In this document: positions 5,344 to 5,884 of the stretch, in pieces
How positions within the stretch are numbered: the first letter of the stretch is position 1
How the letters are laid out: every line of letters starts with the position of its first letter
Source: Rhodobiaceae bacterium
Lineage (GTDB): Bacteria > Pseudomonadota > Alphaproteobacteria > Rhizobiales > TMED25
NCBI GenBank assembly: GCA_002704755.1
Contig: PAHC01000034.1
Coordinates: 42,688-48,571 of the forward strand
DNA: 5,884 bases
Direction of reading: 5' to 3'
The notes under the pieces: model-generated
What the model was told of the DNA's origin: nothing
Database searches by the model: none
The model's input: the letters and a program-made list of their open reading frames with translations, nothing else
Made by a program: the position numbers and the translations under genes

Positions 5344-5784
5344 TTACATAGTAAAATTCGATGACATACTTTTACGGGAGGAGTATGTAAAAGACTCATC
5401 TATTGATTTTACTAATGTTGGAGACATATCTCTGAATGTAAGTTTTGAAAAGTGTAACCTTTGGATACAAAAATCGGTTAAGTAAATACCCCAAACTCTT
5501 TTGTCACCCGAACGTTCTTTACATATAAGATTAAAATTTTCCAGTCTCTTTAGATATCTATCAAAAGCTGGCTGTTTGGGTTTGCCAGATACAATACTGT
5601 TGTATAAGTTTTCAATCCCGTCAACACCTTGGTACTTTAATAATCTAAGTAATAACTCGAGCGAATAACTTTCTTCTAGGAAATACTTTAAGACTTCATC
5701 TTGTGATAAGATGATCATCTTTTCCATTAGTGTAGAATCAGTCCACTTTACCCATTCATTATTATTCAAAGCCACGAACTCCAT
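5344..5784 (-). CDS. Winged helix-turn-helix protein, probable transcriptional regulator
   Basis: A 146-residue protein, family not identified precisely. Its middle looks like a MarR/PadR-style winged helix: helix SLELLLRLLKYQG (41-53), a second helix near 55-65, a basic recognition-helix candidate AFDRYLKRLENFNLI (73-87), then the beta wing KERSGDKRVWGIYLTD (89-104). Such domains bind DNA as dimers; ligand and targets cannot be read from sequence. The N-terminal about 38 residues, with helix 26-36, may help dimerise. The tail 125-146 is rich in Ser and Met and looks disordered. No Shine-Dalgarno precedes the ATG at 5784, so the start is uncertain; Met20 or Met23 are alternatives, also without a clear site. 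It may control neighbours beyond the right edge or the 87-aa gene downstream, but nothing here shows that. Confidence 0.7.
   Translation of the reverse strand: MEFVALNNNEWVKWTDSTLMEKMIILSQDEVLKYFLEESYSLELLLRLLKYQGVDGIENLYNSIVSGKPKQPAFDRYLKRLENFNLICKERSGDKRVWGIYLTDFCIQRLHFSKLTFRDMSPTLVKSIDESFTYSSRKSMSSNFTM
5360..5400. repeat. Overlapping inverted repeats at the 3' end of the winged-helix gene
   Basis: Two 7-bp inverted repeats interlock. ACATACT (5364-5370) pairs with AGTATGT (5382-5388), and CTTTTAC (5369-5375) pairs with GTAAAAG (5387-5393). The outer arms GATGA (5360-5364) and TCATC (5396-5400) can extend the second stem. The two stems share bases, so they are alternatives. They lie inside the coding sequence, just before its stop, and could help end or stabilise the mRNA. 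Chance is also possible in this AT-rich stretch. Confidence 0.35.
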
Positions 5785-5884
5785 ACATTATTTAAATCAA
5801 AAAAAAGTAGAGATAAAATAACTTTATTAAGTAGCTGTTTTAACAATTTAAAAAAAGCCTTTAAAAAATAGCACAGAACTAAAC
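5785..5884. other. AT-rich upstream region, no gene seen
   Basis: These 100 bp precede the winged-helix gene and should hold its promoter. I see no clear -35/-10 pair and no Shine-Dalgarno. Two TTTAAA hexamers (5847-5852 and 5860-5865) flank an A-rich run ending in GCC; on the minus strand this reads GC followed by seven T. That resembles a terminator tail but lacks a stable stem. No coding frame of note crosses the window edge. Confidence 0.4.

Noticed and set aside
1..5884. CRISPR array, insertion sequence or other mobile element
   Set aside because: I saw no regularly spaced direct repeats, no transposase or integrase frame, and no terminal inverted repeats of element size.

Overview
The window looks like chromosomal DNA from an AT-rich proteobacterium, roughly one third G+C by eye. 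An alphaproteobacterium is the best guess. The secreted nuclease-like protein ends in a Gly-Arg-Tyr ... Leu-Pro-Leu-Pro-x-Tyr-Cys pattern that I associate with alphaproteobacterial homologues, and pseudoazurin and LigF-like glutathione transferases also fit that group. A free-living, possibly marine, small-genome lineage is plausible but is inference only. I see no insertion sequence, phage gene, integrase or CRISPR array.

Region 1-1994 (+): the 3' part of an NAD(P)-dependent aldehyde dehydrogenase gene overlaps or abuts a glutathione S-transferase gene. The transferase resembles the LigF beta-etherase type. The two look translationally coupled and probably act in one catabolic or detoxification pathway.

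Region 1995-4176 (-): three genes read leftwards: nth (endonuclease III, base-excision repair), a periplasmic pseudoazurin (type 1 copper electron carrier) and a renalase-like FAD oxidoreductase. The last two are 30 bp apart and may be cotranscribed. The renalase-like gene and the transferase gene converge with no base between their stop codons. A 16-bp palindrome lies just upstream of the pseudoazurin gene.

Region 4177-4804 (+): a compact divergent promoter separates nth from a small exported, cysteine-rich staphylococcal-nuclease-fold protein that lacks two classical catalytic residues. A complete tRNA-Ala(GGC) with encoded CCA follows.

Region 4805-5884 (-): an 87-residue protein of unknown function, a 215-bp spacer with a strong GC-rich hairpin that is not a normal terminator, and a 146-residue winged-helix, probably DNA-binding, protein. 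The last 100 bp are AT-rich upstream sequence.

Most of the window is ordinary housekeeping and metabolism. The points most worth a second look are the hairpin at 5209-5242, the nuclease-like protein with substituted catalytic positions, the variant cysteine cluster of Nth, the LigF-like transferase coupled to a dehydrogenase, and the palindrome before the pseudoazurin gene. I did not find convincing evidence of a wholly new system.
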